This document shows positions 15,919 through 24,420 of a stretch of 56,649 nucleotides of DNA, in pieces. The position numbers and the translations under genes were made by a program. The stretch is from Bacillota bacterium (GTDB lineage Bacteria; Bacillota; Clostridia; Oscillospirales; Oscillospiraceae). The stretch spans positions 1 to 56,649 of the forward strand of contig JAEWRY010000048.1 of NCBI GenBank assembly GCA_023459875.1, read 5' to 3'. The first letter of the stretch is position 1. Every line of letters begins with the position of its first letter. Below the pieces are notes generated by a model, which did no database searches, was not told the origin of the DNA, and worked only from the letters and a program-made list of their open reading frames with translations.

Positions 15919-17088
15919 TTACGCTCCGCACCAGTCCAGCGACAGCGCGCAGAGGGCCTTGATGCCGGGAGTCAGGATTTCGTCGTGAAAGATGTAGTCC
16001 GGGGAGTGGAGGGGGATGACGCCGCCGCCGGGCACGTCGTTGCCGATGAAAAGAAAGAGCCCCGGAATCCGCTCCTGAAAGAGGGAAAATTCCTCGCAGC
16101 CCATGGAAGGCGGGAAAGAATCGGTTACCATGCCGGGGCCGAGAACCCGGCTTAACACCGCGAAGGCGCGGTCGGAGAGCGCGGGGTCGTTGCGGGCCGG
16201 GGGCATGATGCGCTTGTAGCTCACCTCGCAGGACGCCCTTGCCCCTTCCGCGATGCTTTTTGCGGCCTCTCCCACACGGTTGCGGATCAGGTCGCGCACG
16301 TCGGCGTCCAGAGCGCGGACGGTGCCCTCCAGCGTGACCGAATCCGGGATCACATTGGCGGCGGTGCCGCCGAAAATTCTGCCGATGCTGATGGTCGCCG
16401 GTTTCATGGGGTCGATTTCACGGCTCACGATTCTCTGCAGCGCGGAGATGATTTCTGCGGCCACGGGGACGGGGTCCACCGCCAGGTGGGGCCACGCGCC
16501 GTGCCCCGGCTTGCCGACGATGACAAGCTTAAACAGGTCGCTGGAGGCGAGCACCGCTCCCTTTGCCACGGCGATCTTGCCCAGCCTGAGGCCGTGCCAG
16601 TTGTGCAGGTGGACGATGGCGTCCACGTCGTCGATGGCCCCCGCGCGGATCATCTCCATGGCCCCGCCCGTGTTTTCCTCGGATGGCTGGAAGAGAAACT
16701 TCACGGTGCCGCGCAGAGTGCTTTTCACCTGGGACAGGACAGTTGCCGCGCCCAGCACGAAGGCCATGTTGCCGTCGTGCCCGCAGGCGTGCATCACGCC
16801 GTCGATTTCCGAGCTGTACGGAACGCCGGAGGCTTCTTTTACGGGCAGCGCATCCAGGCAGGCGCGCAGCGCGATGGTCTTGCCGGGCATTCCGCCGCGG
16901 AGATATCCGACGACGCCGGTGCCGCCAACGCCCACTGTGACCTCAAGCCCCAGACCGCCAAGATACTCCGCGACCTTTTTCGAGGTGCGGTATTCGCTGA
17001 AACCAAGTTCGGGGTTCCGATGCAGGTCTTTTCGGAAATCCGTGAGCGCTGGCAGGATCTGCAGAATTTTATCCTCCAGTTGTTTCAA
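15919..17088 (-). CDS. M20D-family amidohydrolase (N-acyl amino acid/IAA-amide hydrolase like)
   Basis: A dinuclear metallo-amidohydrolase of 389 aa that cleaves N-acyl or peptide-like amides. The metal-site pieces are HACGHDG (Cys and His), QPSEEN (Glu), HNWHG (His) and PLHSPDY (His). The dimerisation insert has GKPGHGAWP. Two conserved positions differ from the usual family: the RADMDALP strand reads RACLDALP, and CGHDGH reads CGHDGN. The TTG at 17088 follows AAGGAGG by about eight bases; an ATG at 17115 is the alternative. It is monocistronic. The substrate is unknown. Confidence 0.88.
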   Translation of the reverse strand: MKQLEDKILQILPALTDFRKDLHRNPELGFSEYRTSKKVAEYLGGLGLEVTVGVGGTGVVGYLRGGMPGKTIALRACLDALPVKEASGVPYSSEIDGVMHACGHDGNMAFVLGAATVLSQVKSTLRGTVKFLFQPSEENTGGAMEMIRAGAIDDVDAIVHLHNWHGLRLGKIAVAKGAVLASSDLFKLVIVGKPGHGAWPHLAVDPVPVAAEIISALQRIVSREIDPMKPATISIGRIFGGTAANVIPDSVTLEGTVRALDADVRDLIRNRVGEAAKSIAEGARASCEVSYKRIMPPARNDPALSDRAFAVLSRVLGPGMVTDSFPPSMGCEEFSLFQERIPGLFLFIGNDVPGGGVIPLHSPDYIFHDEILTPGIKALCALSLDWCGA

Positions 17089-17224
17089 TGCCCTGACCTC
17101 CTTTTTGGATGTCATAAAACTTTATGTAATCTATGATACCGTATCAGGAATGATAAGCGGGTGGACTGTATTGGAATGCCCCAGGGCAGCACAAAATTTA
17201 TGAACCACCCCTGCGGCATTATTT

Positions 17225-18055
17225 CTAAAACCACTTTTTCCGCTTGAAGAGGAAATAGCCCAGGATGCAGGTGAGAACACTGATGCCGATCACATAGAGG
17301 TAGCCGAGGCTCCAGGCGTATTCGGGCATGGTGAAATTCATGCCGTACCAGCCGACGATGAGGGTGAGCGGCAGGAAAATACCGGTGATGACGGTGAAAA
17401 TTTTCATGATCTGGTTCTGCTCAATGTCGATCTGCGCCTGATAGGCCTCCCTGACCTGTGTGGTGTAGTCGCGCAGATGCAAAACGAAATTGAACAGATA
17501 CCGGACGCGGCGGTCCAGGGAAGCATAGTGTTTCACAAGCTCCGGCGGAAGCACACAGTCCTCGTTGTCCGCCAAGGTCCCCGTGACGAACCCCATCTGC
17601 TCGTAGTAGCGCTTCATGCGCAGGAGATTGCGCCGGATGGTGATGATCCGCGCGCCCACGCTCCGGACCGGCTTTCTGGCCGTCAGGATTCCGTCCTCCA
17701 GGGAGGTGATGGCGTCCTCCAGCTTTTCCAGCACGTCCAGGTCGTCCGCGGTGAGAGCCAGGAAAAAACCGAGAAGCTGCTCGAGCGGAGCGCTTTCGGG
17801 AGAGATATGCTTCAAAATTTCAGCGCAGCGCTCGTTCACGCCCGCGAACACGAATTCGCTTTTACCGCAGTAAATGCAAATGTTATCGTCCTTTTTGGAG
17901 GCGTCCTTTACGTCGCAGTAGCGCAGCTTGATAAAGAGAGCCCCGTCCTCCAGACTCAGGCAGATGTGGCTGGATGAGCGCATCCTCCGGTAGAGCTCTT
18001 CGCCGATGTATTTTTTCAGTTTTTCAGTCTCGCCGGAGCCGAATACAGTCCTCAT
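17225..18055 (-). CDS. CorA-family divalent cation transporter
   Basis: 276 aa. A long soluble N-terminal funnel with coiled-coil helices (about residues 90-205) is followed by two C-terminal membrane helices. The selectivity motif YGMNF stands at the end of the first helix, followed by MPEYAWSLGY as in Mg2+ channels of the metal-ion transporter family. The protein ends in the basic KRKKWF. The ATG at 18055 follows GGGAGG; longer in-frame readings have no ribosome site. Whether it carries Mg2+, Co2+ or Zn2+ cannot be told. A second, unrelated-looking CorA protein is at 22121. Confidence 0.9.
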   Translation of the reverse strand: MRTVFGSGETEKLKKYIGEELYRRMRSSSHICLSLEDGALFIKLRYCDVKDASKKDDNICIYCGKSEFVFAGVNERCAEILKHISPESAPLEQLLGFFLALTADDLDVLEKLEDAITSLEDGILTARKPVRSVGARIITIRRNLLRMKRYYEQMGFVTGTLADNEDCVLPPELVKHYASLDRRVRYLFNFVLHLRDYTTQVREAYQAQIDIEQNQIMKIFTVITGIFLPLTLIVGWYGMNFTMPEYAWSLGYLYVIGISVLTCILGYFLFKRKKWF

Positions 18056-18153
18056 GGCCCAGCCTCCCTTCGTTTCCGAAACTATTATATTGTAAAGCCC
18101 ATGGAGATGCAAGAGCAGACAAATATGTAGCCGCCCTTCCGGGCGGCGTGAGG

Positions 18154-18321
18154 TCACATGATATGCTCCTCGGCGCAGTCGTCCACCACGCACACGCCCA
18201 TGTCCTCGCGGCCTTCGAAGGGATAGGCCAGAATGCTGCAGGCGTCGAACTTCGGGCAAAGCCTCGCCTCGGGGCTCAGCCGGAAACTCTCAAAACGGAC
18301 CGGTTTATTTTTTCTTAACAT
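18154..18321 (-). CDS. small four-cysteine protein (55 aa)
   Basis: A short frame with AGGGGG seven bases before its ATG. The product is MLRKNKPVRFESFRLSP at the start, then a Cys-x5-Cys pair (CPKFDAC) and a Cys-x4-Cys pair (CVVDDC), ending EEHIM. Four paired cysteines in a cytoplasmic-looking peptide suggest metal or redox binding, which is inference. A hairpin at about 18130-18148 follows the stop. It lies upstream of the CorA gene on the same strand. I do not recognise a family. Confidence 0.55.
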   Translation of the reverse strand: MLRKNKPVRFESFRLSPEARLCPKFDACSILAYPFEGREDMGVCVVDDCAEEHIM

Positions 18322-18347
18322 GTCGTCACCCCCTTATACTATTATTC

Positions 18348-18537
18348 CATAGACATGAGCAATAAGCGCATGTCTATGTCTGCCGCTTCGCGGCAGGCGG
18401 CGGCGTTTGCCGCCGGATAAACCGTGCAATACTGATCATGCAAAACTGCCGTGCATTTTTGCACCCCGCGGTGGCGGGGGTTGAAAAAGTGATTCTGTCA
18501 CTTTTTCAATGGAAGATCAGTATCATCAGTATTTCCG
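18348..18537 (+). repeat. structured dispersed element, family I, copy 2
   Basis: Hairpins in order: CATAGACATG/CATGTCTATG with AATAAGCG in the loop; CTGCCGC/GCGGCAG; GGCGGC/GCCGCC; a CACCCCGCGGTGGCGGGG stem; and TTGAAAAAGTGA/TCACTTTTTCAA. An outer pair ATACTGATC/GATCAGTAT encloses the last ones. It matches copy 1 at 5879-6056 on the other strand, with paired substitutions in the stems. It lies directly upstream of the blaI-like promoter. Confidence 0.6.
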
Positions 18538-18589
18538 GGGTGACTTTATTCATGTTCGAAAAATAAAATAATACCGCGAAGAAAAAAGG

Positions 18590-18634
18590 TTGACACTTGT
18601 TATCCTGGTGTGGTATTCTAGAGGCAACAAGTGT
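18590..18634 (+). promoter_or_regulatory. promoter with two BlaI-type operators
   Basis: TTGACA (18590-18595), 18 bases, TATTCT (18614-18619). The BlaI/MecI core ACA-NN-TGT occurs twice, as ACACTTGT (18593-18600) across the -35 and as ACAAGTGT (18627-18634) at the expected start of the transcript, 34 bases apart. This fits autorepression by the BlaI-like protein. Confidence 0.75.
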
Positions 18635-18657
18635 TACCCAACTTGGGAGGGGTTTTG

Positions 18658-19044
18658 ATGGATCAAAAAATATCTTTGTCAGACGGCGAGTGGAAGCTCA
18701 TGAAGGTGCTGTGGGAGGCCTGCCCGCGCACCATCGGCCAGATGGTTTCCGCCCTGAAGGACTCCACGGGCTGGAGCAAGGGCACCGTCTTCATCATGCT
18801 CTCCCGCATGGAGGAAAAGGGCGCGGTGCGCTTTGAGCAGGGGACGAGAAACAAGCTCTATTACCCCGTTCTCAAAAGGGAAGACGCCGCCCTGCGGGAG
18901 ACCGAGAGCTTTCTCGGTAAGGTTTACGGCGGCAGCGTGGGGCTGATGGTAGCATCCATGGCCGGGCAGAAGGCCCTCTCCCGGGAGGACATTGACGAGC
19001 TTTATGCCATTCTGCGCGCGGCGGAAAAGGAGGAAGGCAGATGA
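18658..19044 (+). CDS. BlaI/MecI-family repressor
   Basis: A winged-helix repressor of 128 aa. The N-terminal DNA-binding part reads LSDGEWKLMKVLWE and GWSKGTVFIMLSRMEEKG, as in the Penicillinase_R family, and the C-terminal helices would dimerise. In this family a membrane protease inactivates the repressor. GGAGGGG precedes the ATG. The stop overlaps the start of the M56 protease gene by four bases. The operators in its promoter indicate autoregulation. No beta-lactamase gene is adjacent, so the regulated resistance or stress genes are unknown. Confidence 0.92.
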   Translation: MDQKISLSDGEWKLMKVLWEACPRTIGQMVSALKDSTGWSKGTVFIMLSRMEEKGAVRFEQGTRNKLYYPVLKREDAALRETESFLGKVYGGSVGLMVASMAGQKALSREDIDELYAILRAAEKEEGR

Positions 19045-21620
19045 CCGAGTGCGTGATCACGTCATCAGTGCTCATTAGTGCCCTGCTGATTTTGCGGTTT
19101 CTCTTCCGGGGGAAAATCAGCCGCCGGCTGCAGTACGCCCTGTGGGGTCTGGTGCTCGTGAGACTGCTGTTGCCCTTTTCCCTCTTCGGCAGCCCCATCA
19201 GTGTCATGAACGCGGTGCCGGGCGGCGGCAGCTTGGGGGAGAGGCAGGTATACGTTCTGCCGGTCTCCAAGGAGCCGGTGAGCGAAGCCTCCGGGGTGGC
19301 CGTGAGCGGCGGGCAAATCGTGGGGGACGCCAACAGCTTTGGCTACCCCGTCTTATCCGGCGACGGTGGGACGGTCACCCGCTATGCCGAAAAGATGAGC
19401 GTGGAGGAGATACTCAAAATCGTCTGGCTCTCCGGCGGCATTGCCTTCGCACTGTGGTTCGCTCTGGCCAATCTCCTTTTCTACCGGCGTCTGCGCAGGA
19501 CGCGCAGGGCCTATCCCGCCGGAGACTGCAGGCTGAAACTATACGTGGCCGAGGGCATCGCTTCCCCCTGCCTCTTCGGCCTCTTCCCCCCGGCGGTTTA
19601 CCTCACGCCGAAAGCGGCCGAAGGGGAGGAGAGCGTTTGCCATGTGCTCGCCCACGAGCTGTGCCATTACCGCCACGGCGACCATGTCTGGTCGGTGCTG
19701 CGGGGAGTGTGCCTCGCCCTCTGGTGGTGGAACCCCCTGGTGTGGGCGGCGGCGTATTTCTCCCGGCAGGACTCGGAGCTGGCCTGCGACGAGGCGGTGA
19801 TACAAAAGCTCGGGGAGGGAAACCGCCTGGCTTACGGCCGCACCCTGGTGGACATGATCGCCGTGAGAAAGGCTCCGTCTGGGCTATTAAACGCCGCCAC
19901 CACCATGGTTTCCGGGAAGCGGGGCATCGGGGAACGGCTCAACATGATCGTGAAAAATCCCAAAACGGTGCTCCCGGCGGCGGCGGCTATTCTGCTCGCG
20001 GCGGCGGTCTGCGCGGGCTGCACCTTCACGGGGGCCCAGAGCGCGGAAGGAAAACCCGATGCCGGTAAAGACAGTCCTGATTACGCCCGGCAGCTTTACG
20101 ACAGCCGCAACCCCTACGTGGGCGACGCGTCCGCCGATGGCGCGCTCCTTTCCGCCCTGAACGTCTCCGGGGAGCTGGGAAACTACACGATGGAGCTGGA
20201 CACCAAAGCGGAGCCCTACGTCCTGCGCATCGGTTTCACCGATAAGGTGACCGAGGCGGTGAAGCTCAACCACACCATGCGCAAAAACGCCGTTGTGCTG
20301 CTGGCGCTCATCGATAATCTCTCCGAGGTCCAGTGGTACTACAGCTATCTGGATCAGGAATTCGGCGGGGGAGGAAGCTTCCTGGGCTCCCTCACGGCCG
20401 AAGAAGCCGCCGAAGCCTACGGCGTGACCAGTGTGAAGGATTACGCCGCTTCGGTGGAATCCTTCAGGACTCTCCTTGAAAGCCTTGATGCCCAGGACGC
20501 TTCCCCCGAGAAATATACTCTTATTAAGCTGAAAAACGGGGAAGTCCAAAGCGGGCAAACCCTGCTCTGGGGCGACGATATCGAGCTTGCCGAAGACGTG
20601 ATCATGAACAGTATGGTTAAATCCGCCGCATGGCCGGGCACCGACCCCAAGACCCTTGGCGAATGCTATCTTCTGCGCGCGGCCTATTCCGACGGCACCA
20701 CTTCCGACTATTACGCCTATCAGCTCTCCGGCAGGGCCGTGATGCAGAGGGGCGAAAAGGGCTCCTACAGCTACATCGACGACACCCTCTACGGCAGGCT
20801 CTCCGACCTGGGGAAGAACCGGCGCTCTTCCACCGACCGGGGAATCCTCGACCAGTGCGTCTCCGACGCGATCCTCTCCGCCAACAAGGGTGAGTTTCCG
20901 CTGGGGGGCTACGCGGTGGAGGCCCACACGAACCTCAAAACCGTGGAGGACGCCGACACGGTCACGGTCTACGCCATGGCGCTTTATCTGGAATTCGACC
21001 TGTCCGGCGGGGGCTGCGCCGAGACCGGCGGCAGCCACATGCCCGTGGCGGTCACCTTTACCAAAAACTCCGCCGGGGAATATGAGCTGAAGGAGTACTG
21101 GACGCCCCGGGACGGGACCTATTACGCCGCCTCCATCAAGGAGAGATTCCCCTCGGACATCTATGAGGACGCCATGGACACGCAGAAGTATGTCACAGCC
21201 CAGATTCAGGCCTGTTATGAACAGGCCATCCGGTACGGCAGGGTGGATACGGACAAATTCGCCGCCGGTTTGCTGGAGGCCGTCGTCTCCTCACCCGCGG
21301 AGGCGTCCGACCCCAACGCGTATATCAAGGCCCACGAGGGGGAGTACCGCAAGCTCATTTACTGCGGGAAGTATACCCTGCGCTACTGCTTCGCCCGGTT
21401 TGAAAAGGGCGGCGAAACCGGCCTTGCGGGAGCTGTTATGGCTTCCGCCTGCCGGGAGATCCTCGGTACGGAGGACATCGCCGCCCAGACCGCTACCGGC
21501 CAGGAATGGTACAACGCCTTTAAGGAGCACGTCCTGAACCTGCGAGACCAGGTGGGCTCCGGCGTAATGGAGAAGGCCTACCCCAATTCTTCGGTGCTTC
21601 TGCAGGAACTGGAAAAATGA
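19041..21620 (+). CDS. BlaR1-like M56 membrane peptidase with atypical sensor domain
   Basis: A signal-transducing zinc protease (859 aa) expected to lead to inactivation of the BlaI-type repressor. Helices lie at about residues 5-22, 30-48, 125-150 and 314-332. The cytoplasmic zinc site is AHELCHYRHGDH (about 207-218), with the downstream DSELACDEAV. After the last helix, which ends in the lipobox-like AAVCAGC, about 525 residues face outside. That region has none of the penicillin-binding motifs (STxK, SxN, KTG) of true BlaR1, so the signal is probably not a beta-lactam. It resembles the DUF4825-type extensions seen in Clostridia, but I cannot fix the family. Confidence 0.88.
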   Translation: MTECVITSSVLISALLILRFLFRGKISRRLQYALWGLVLVRLLLPFSLFGSPISVMNAVPGGGSLGERQVYVLPVSKEPVSEASGVAVSGGQIVGDANSFGYPVLSGDGGTVTRYAEKMSVEEILKIVWLSGGIAFALWFALANLLFYRRLRRTRRAYPAGDCRLKLYVAEGIASPCLFGLFPPAVYLTPKAAEGEESVCHVLAHELCHYRHGDHVWSVLRGVCLALWWWNPLVWAAAYFSRQDSELACDEAVIQKLGEGNRLAYGRTLVDMIAVRKAPSGLLNAATTMVSGKRGIGERLNMIVKNPKTVLPAAAAILLAAAVCAGCTFTGAQSAEGKPDAGKDSPDYARQLYDSRNPYVGDASADGALLSALNVSGELGNYTMELDTKAEPYVLRIGFTDKVTEAVKLNHTMRKNAVVLLALIDNLSEVQWYYSYLDQEFGGGGSFLGSLTAEEAAEAYGVTSVKDYAASVESFRTLLESLDAQDASPEKYTLIKLKNGEVQSGQTLLWGDDIELAEDVIMNSMVKSAAWPGTDPKTLGECYLLRAAYSDGTTSDYYAYQLSGRAVMQRGEKGSYSYIDDTLYGRLSDLGKNRRSSTDRGILDQCVSDAILSANKGEFPLGGYAVEAHTNLKTVEDADTVTVYAMALYLEFDLSGGGCAETGGSHMPVAVTFTKNSAGEYELKEYWTPRDGTYYAASIKERFPSDIYEDAMDTQKYVTAQIQACYEQAIRYGRVDTDKFAAGLLEAVVSSPAEASDPNAYIKAHEGEYRKLIYCGKYTLRYCFARFEKGGETGLAGAVMASACREILGTEDIAAQTATGQEWYNAFKEHVLNLRDQVGSGVMEKAYPNSSVLLQELEK

Positions 21621-21730
21621 CAGGATCCTGCCCACGCGGGAGATTCACCAGGTAAACTCTTTGACTGCCTGTGCATCGGAAGCGCTCACATGGTGGTGTC
21701 TCAAACTACAGGAGACACCACCAATTTTCT

Positions 21731-21812
21731 TGTCATTCTGAGGCCGAAAGCCGAAGAATCTTCGCAGCGTATCCATTTGCCGAAGATCTTCCGCTTAATA
21801 CTCAGGATGACA
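21731..21812. repeat. palindromic dispersed repeat (GTCATTCTGAG type)
   Basis: It begins TGTCATTCTGAGGC, continues with CCGAAGAATCTT, and closes with the inverted AAGATCTTCCGC and CTCAGGATGACA. The two halves are imperfect inverted copies, a small MITE-like unit common in Clostridia genomes. A second copy is at 31200-31284. The short frame across it (21671-21883) is not a gene. Confidence 0.75.
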
Positions 21813-22001
21813 TTCTGATTCGCTTTTCTGTTTTAAGACAGCCCCACGCAGTTCTATGCCGGTTGACAAAAATGAGCTGCTGACATAGAATTACTTGAAG
21901 TGATATTTTTCGATCTGATTCAGGGCAAATCCTTGAACGGATCGGAAGCATATCAATATTATTCTAGGAAACCGGTTAAATTGAAGAGGATGTGATAAAA
22001 A

Positions 22002-22058
22002 ATGAAATCGGACCCGTTGCCCGACGGTACAGCGCCCGGTCGAATACGAAATAATTAA
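22002..22058 (+). CDS. possible 18-residue leader peptide before the CorA gene
   Basis: An ATG with GAGGA about 11 bases upstream opens an 18-codon frame, MKSDPLPDGTAPGRIRNN, ending 62 bases before the CorA start. Asp and Pro cluster near its beginning (DPLPD), as in the enterobacterial Mg2+-sensing leader MgtL. A stem of 11 pairs with one mismatch (about 22063-22095) follows it, just before the CorA ribosome site. The role in Mg2+ sensing is inference; the spacing of the ribosome site is long. Confidence 0.3.
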   Translation: MKSDPLPDGTAPGRIRNN

Positions 22059-22120
22059 TCGGACAGAACAAGGCCTTTTATCGCTTTGCTCTGTGCGAGG
22101 CTATGAAAGGAATTCAAATA

Positions 22121-23062
22121 ATGGTCAAATACTACCTTTCCAAAGAAAACAAATTTGAACAGATCGAAAGCCTGACCGACGGCTGCTGGGTTTCCATGAC
22201 AAGCCCCAGTGAGGCCGAATTGCTGAAAACGTCGGAGGCCTTCTGCCTTGAAACGGATACCCTCAAAGCCGCTCTGGATACTTACGAGCGCTCCCGCATC
22301 GAGACGGACGAAAACTATACCATGATACTTGTCAACATCCCCACCGTGGAACACAGCGCCCAGGAGCTTTATAATACGATCCCGCTTTCGATCATTGTGA
22401 CGAAGGAAAACGTAATCACGGTCTGCAGTGAAGACACTCCGGTTTTGCACCCGTTTGCCGCCGGAAAGGTCAAAGATTTCTTCACCTATAAAAAATCACG
22501 CTTTATCCTGCAGATCCTTTACCGGATTGCCACCCTCTATCTTCAGTATCTCAGTATCATCGACAGAACGAGCGATGAAGTGGAAAACAAGCTGCATAAG
22601 TCGACAAAAAATCATGAGCTGATCGAACTGCTCAAGCTTGAAAAGAGCCTGGTCTATTTTACCACTGCGCTCCGCTCCAACGAAGCCGTTTTGGAAAAGC
22701 TGTTCCGATACGATTTTATCAAGAAATATCCCGATGACTCCGATTTGTTGGATGATGTTATCGTTGAGAACAAGCAGGCCATTGAAATGGCGAACATCTA
22801 CAGCGGAATCCTCAGCGGCATGATGGACGCCTTTGCCTCGGTCATTTCAAATAACCTCAATATCGTGATGAAGGTCCTCGCGATCATCACGGTCGTGATG
22901 GCGATTCCGAATATCATATTCGGCGCGTTCGGAATGAACGTGAGCGCCGCAGGAATCCCCTTATCTCAAAACCCGTGGGGATTCGCGATCATTGTAGGGG
23001 CAACCACGGTCCTGAGCGTGATCGTCTCTCTCATTTTTAACAAGATCAAACTGTTCAAATAA
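22121..23062 (+). CDS. corA: CorA-family magnesium/cobalt transporter
   Basis: 313 aa. The soluble domain (residues 1-250) is followed by two C-terminal helices, with FGMN closing the first (IIFGAFGMNVSAAG), the ion-selectivity motif of CorA channels. It is longer than the other CorA protein at 17225 and closer to Lactobacillales/Clostridia CorA in its end (NPWGFAII). The ATG at 22121 follows AAAGGA; an earlier ATG at 22103 lacks a site. A possible leader peptide and hairpin precede it, and a GC-rich hairpin follows. Confidence 0.9.
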   Translation: MVKYYLSKENKFEQIESLTDGCWVSMTSPSEAELLKTSEAFCLETDTLKAALDTYERSRIETDENYTMILVNIPTVEHSAQELYNTIPLSIIVTKENVITVCSEDTPVLHPFAAGKVKDFFTYKKSRFILQILYRIATLYLQYLSIIDRTSDEVENKLHKSTKNHELIELLKLEKSLVYFTTALRSNEAVLEKLFRYDFIKKYPDDSDLLDDVIVENKQAIEMANIYSGILSGMMDAFASVISNNLNIVMKVLAIITVVMAIPNIIFGAFGMNVSAAGIPLSQNPWGFAIIVGATTVLSVIVSLIFNKIKLFK

Positions 23063-23067
23063 ACGCA

Positions 23068-23110
23068 GCCGCCTGCCCGGGATTGTCTCCCGGGCAGGCG
23101 GCTCAGTTTA
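23068..23110 (+). terminator. GC-rich hairpin after corA
   Basis: GCCGCCTGCCCGGG and its complement (23068-23081 and 23089-23102) make a perfect 14-base stem six bases after the stop. The following TCAGTTTA is only weakly T-rich. Confidence 0.7.
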
Positions 23111-23243
23111 TGAACCTCGGCATGCCACCGATGGTATCTGTGGGAGGAATTTATAAGGCCATCGCCGCGGACAGGATTTTTCCGATCAATCGATGCCCCG
23201 CGGGCAAACCTCCTCTCGGAGAATGCTGGGACAGGTTAGCCCG

Positions 23244-23933
23244 TCATGACTTTGTCTCTGAAGAGATGCCGCTCTGAGGCGAGCTGCTGCTCTGAGGGGC
23301 TCCGCCGCCCTGGGGAGCGCCGCCGCTCTGACGCGCGCCGCCCTCCGTCTGAGAATAGACCGTGACGGCTGTGACGGTTTTGCCGTCGTCGCCGTATGTA
23401 ATGCCGATCATGCTGCCCACCGCGATGTCGCAAACGGCCCCGTCGGTAGCGGCGCCGTTTGCCTCAACGCTGATTTTTGTATCGGAAGTGATCGTGATGG
23501 TGATCTCCTGGCCGGAATCCCCGGAAGCGCCGGGCTGTCCCTGGGGCATACCGCTGCTGGACGCCTGGGAGTGGTTATTCCCGGAACCGCTGCCGGCCTG
23601 AGGGGTCGCCGTGGCTTGGGCCTCGTCGCTGGCGGGAGACTCCGCCGCCTGCGCCCCGGAGGGAGTCTGGCCGCCCGGGCCGCCGCCCATCTGGCCGTGA
23701 CCCATACTCATGGTTTTAACGGTGATGGTGTCTCCGTCAATCGCCGTCACCATTCCGCGAACGGTACCGTCCTCCCAGGGACCTCCTCCCCCCGCTGCCG
23801 CGGGAGATTCCTTCGCCTGAGCAGACGCGGTGGGCGACGCCGACGCCTCGCCGGCGGAAGCGGTGTTGCCGCAGCCGCAGAGAAGGCATACTGCGAGAAG
23901 CGCAGGAAGGGCTGCCGAAATCCATTTTTTCAT
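23244..23933 (-). CDS. Ser/Gly/Pro-rich lipoprotein
   Basis: 229 aa. A signal peptide ends in the lipobox LLCGC (Cys near residue 21), so the protein is anchored outside the membrane by lipid. Most of it is low-complexity Ala/Ser/Gly/Gln. Two short beta segments stand out, VRGMVTAIDGDTITVKTMSM and ITITSDTKISVEANG. This is the pattern of DUF5666-like small beta proteins that begin G-x-V-x-x-I-x-x-x-x-I-x-V. The ATG at 23933 follows AAAGGAG, so the start at 23963 is rejected. Function unknown. Confidence 0.75.
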   Translation of the reverse strand: MKKWISAALPALLAVCLLCGCGNTASAGEASASPTASAQAKESPAAAGGGGPWEDGTVRGMVTAIDGDTITVKTMSMGHGQMGGGPGGQTPSGAQAAESPASDEAQATATPQAGSGSGNNHSQASSSGMPQGQPGASGDSGQEITITITSDTKISVEANGAATDGAVCDIAVGSMIGITYGDDGKTVTAVTVYSQTEGGARQSGGAPQGGGAPQSSSSPQSGISSETKS

Positions 23934-23963
23934 ACAAAGGGGCTCCTTTCGGTTTGAACGCAT

Positions 23964-24420
23964 GGGAAATCATAGCTGAGCTTTCCTCTCTATCATAACG
24001 CGGCAACTTAAAATTGCTCTTAAAATGACCCGGGGAAAAGAAATATTTTCCTCGGGCGCCTCGCAGCTTTTGACCGTTATTATGAAATATCCTCATATTA
24101 CAAATATTTCACTTGATATTTGAGGAGAAACGTATTACAATCGCGGCGACGGTATCTTTATGGAACTGTACATGCGGCGGTATCTTCGGAACTGCACGCG
24201 AGAACGGAGCGTTTTACCCGGCGGCGGATGCCGCCGCCATAACCACCTGCTTTGATCCTTCGGGACAGAGACTGTGTGATTCTTTCCTCATAGGATTACT
24301 GTGTCTTTTTGCCTGCGGAAGGGTTGCGCCCGCGTATTTTGCGGACGGCCGGCAGGGGAAAAGGCGCTTTTTTTGCGCTTAAATTCAGAAGTCTTCACAT
24401 AAACAGGGAGGAGGCGCAGC
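23964..24420. other. intergenic leader before the pantothenate operon
   Basis: 457 bases without a convincing gene. A weak promoter (TTGACC at 24070-24075, 18 bases, CATATT) would give a leader of about 310 bases. The leader holds a GGCGGC/GCCGCC hairpin at about 24220-24238 and a GGCGC-T7-GCGC hairpin near 24364-24380. An 89-codon frame here has unusual composition and is probably not translated. No riboswitch class was recognised with confidence. Confidence 0.4.

Noticed and set aside
21671..21883. 70-codon frame downstream of the M56 gene
   Set aside because: It runs through a palindromic dispersed repeat and has no ribosome site.
24113..24382. 89-codon frame before panG
   Set aside because: The start is a TTG without a proper ribosome site and the translation looks random; better seen as leader.
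24100..24400. T-box leader before panG (an AGGGT...CCCGCG string near 24316)
   Set aside because: The string does not fit the T-box core AGGGTGGnACCGCG, and no specifier stem could be found.
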